DNA from: an uncultured cyanobacterium
GTDB lineage: Bacteria; Cyanobacteriota; Cyanobacteriia; Phormidesmidales; Phormidesmidaceae
Assembly (NCBI GenBank): GCA_938029995.1
Contig: CALHGI010000593.1
Span: 1-5,547, forward strand
DNA length: 5,547 nt
Reading direction: 5' to 3'
Position numbers and translations under genes: made by a program. Within the stretch, counting starts at the first letter, position 1. Each line of letters opens with the position of its first letter. A model generated the notes under the pieces. That model did no database searches, had not been told where the DNA came from, and saw nothing but the letters and a program-made list of their open reading frames with translations. Shown here piece by piece: positions 4,893 through 5,547 of this stretch.

Positions 4893-5547
4893 ATGGGACT
4901 ACCCTGGTACCGGGTACATACAGTCGTGGTTAACGATCCCGGACGACTGATTTCTGTTCACCTGATGCATACGGCACTCGTGGCAGGTTGGGCTGGCTCT
5001 ATGGCCCTTTTCGAATTAGCTACCTTTGATCCAAGCGATCCCGCTCTGAACCCCATGTGGCGTCAGGGTATGTTCGTTCTTCCGTTCATGTCTCGCCTCG
5101 GTGTTACCGGGTCTTGGGGTGGTTGGAGCGTGACTGGTGAAACAGGTCTTGATCCTGGTTTCTGGTCATTTGAAGGAGTTGCAATTGCTCACATCGTGCT
5201 GTCTGGCTTGCTATTCTTAGCAGCTGTTTGGCATTGGGTTTTTTGGGACTTAGATCTATTCCGTGACCCCCGAACTGGCGAGCCCGCTTTGGACTTGCCC
5301 AAGATGTTCGGCATTCACTTGTTCTTATCTGGTTTACTTTGCTTCGGATTCGGAGCGTTCCACCTGACAGGGGTATGGGGGCCCGGTATGTGGGTGTCTG
5401 ATGCCTACGGCATTACCGGCCACGTCCAACCAGTCGCTCCTGAATGGGGGCCTGGAGGCTTTAACCCGTACAACGCTGGAGGTATTGTGGCTCACCACAT
5501 TGCCGCTGGGATTGTCGGAATTGTGGCGGGTCTATTCCACTTGACCG
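4893..5547 (+). CDS. psbB: photosystem II chlorophyll-binding protein CP47 (3' end outside window)
   Basis: The frame opens at ATG 4893 with [18 protein letters not shown], the near-invariant CP47 N-terminus, and stays open for 218 codons to the window edge; full-length CP47 is a little over 500 residues. CP47 is the inner antenna of PSII, a six-helix thylakoid protein that passes excitation energy from about 16 chlorophylls to the D1/D2 reaction centre. The visible part spans the first three membrane helices and the start of the fourth-helix region. Histidines at 9, 23, 26, 100, 114, 142, 157, 201, 202 and 216, the positions known to ligate chlorophyll in CP47, are all present. Conserved blocks include [35 protein letters not shown] and [17 protein letters not shown]. 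The start is supported by the Shine-Dalgarno site. The gene diverges from the ferredoxin gene. Confidence 0.99.
   Translation, partial: MGLPWYRVHTVVVNDPGRLISVHLMHTALVAGWAGSMALFELATFDPSDPALNPMWRQGMFVLPFMSRLGVTGSWGGWSVTGETGLDPGFWSFEGVAIAHIVLSGLLFLAAVWHWVFWDLDLFRDPRTGEPALDLPKMFGIHLFLSGLLCFGFGAFHLTGVWGPGMWVSDAYGITGHVQPVAPEWGPGGFNPYNAGGIVAHHIAAGIVGIVAGLFHLT

Noticed and set aside
1..5547. Mobile element, CRISPR, tRNA, or defence/phage system
   Set aside because: No transposase, regularly spaced repeats, tRNA-like fold, integrase or defence domain was found. The genes are ordinary housekeeping and photosynthesis genes, so no new multi-gene system is claimed.

Overview
The window is chromosomal DNA from an oxygenic cyanobacterium. 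The evidence is the first 218 residues of the photosystem II antenna protein CP47 (psbB) at the right edge, an intact 36-residue PsbM gene, a plant/adrenodoxin-fold [2Fe-2S] ferredoxin, a cyanobacteria-type Ski2-like helicase and one exact copy of the HIP1 octamer GCGATCGC. I cannot name the genus from this sequence alone.

Layout, left to right. 1-759 (+): the C-terminal 252 residues of a Ski2/Mtr4-like DExH-box RNA helicase that begins outside the window. 861-1262 (+): a 133-residue conserved cyanobacterial protein of unknown function with a winged-helix-like C-terminal half. 1263-1528: a non-coding stretch rich in inverted and direct repeats. 1529-3022 (+): cobQ, cobyric acid synthase of the cobalamin pathway. 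3120-3887 (+): a TauE/SafE-family membrane permease. 3909-3943: an intrinsic-terminator-like hairpin reading correctly on the minus strand. 4007-4117 (-): psbM. 4266-4571 (-): a [2Fe-2S] ferredoxin. 4572-4892: a divergent control region with several repeats. 4893-5547 (+): psbB, running off the right edge.

The window falls into two parts. The left 3.9 kb is a series of same-strand genes with no obvious shared pathway (RNA metabolism, unknown, B12 synthesis, anion export). The right 1.6 kb is a photosystem II locus in which psbB diverges from a ferredoxin-psbM pair. The psbM transcript appears to end at the hairpin that also separates it from the convergent permease gene. CP47 and PsbM are both intrinsic PSII core subunits, so sharing a locus makes sense. 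The role of the ferredoxin between them is inferred only from position.

I see no mobile element, CRISPR array, tRNA, rRNA or phage gene, and no convincing new multi-gene system. The most interesting unexplained signals are non-coding: the nested inverted repeats (and a 41-codon ORF) before cobQ, the TTACACT-type repeats between the ferredoxin and psbB genes, and a perfect 9-bp hairpin between the ferredoxin and psbM genes.
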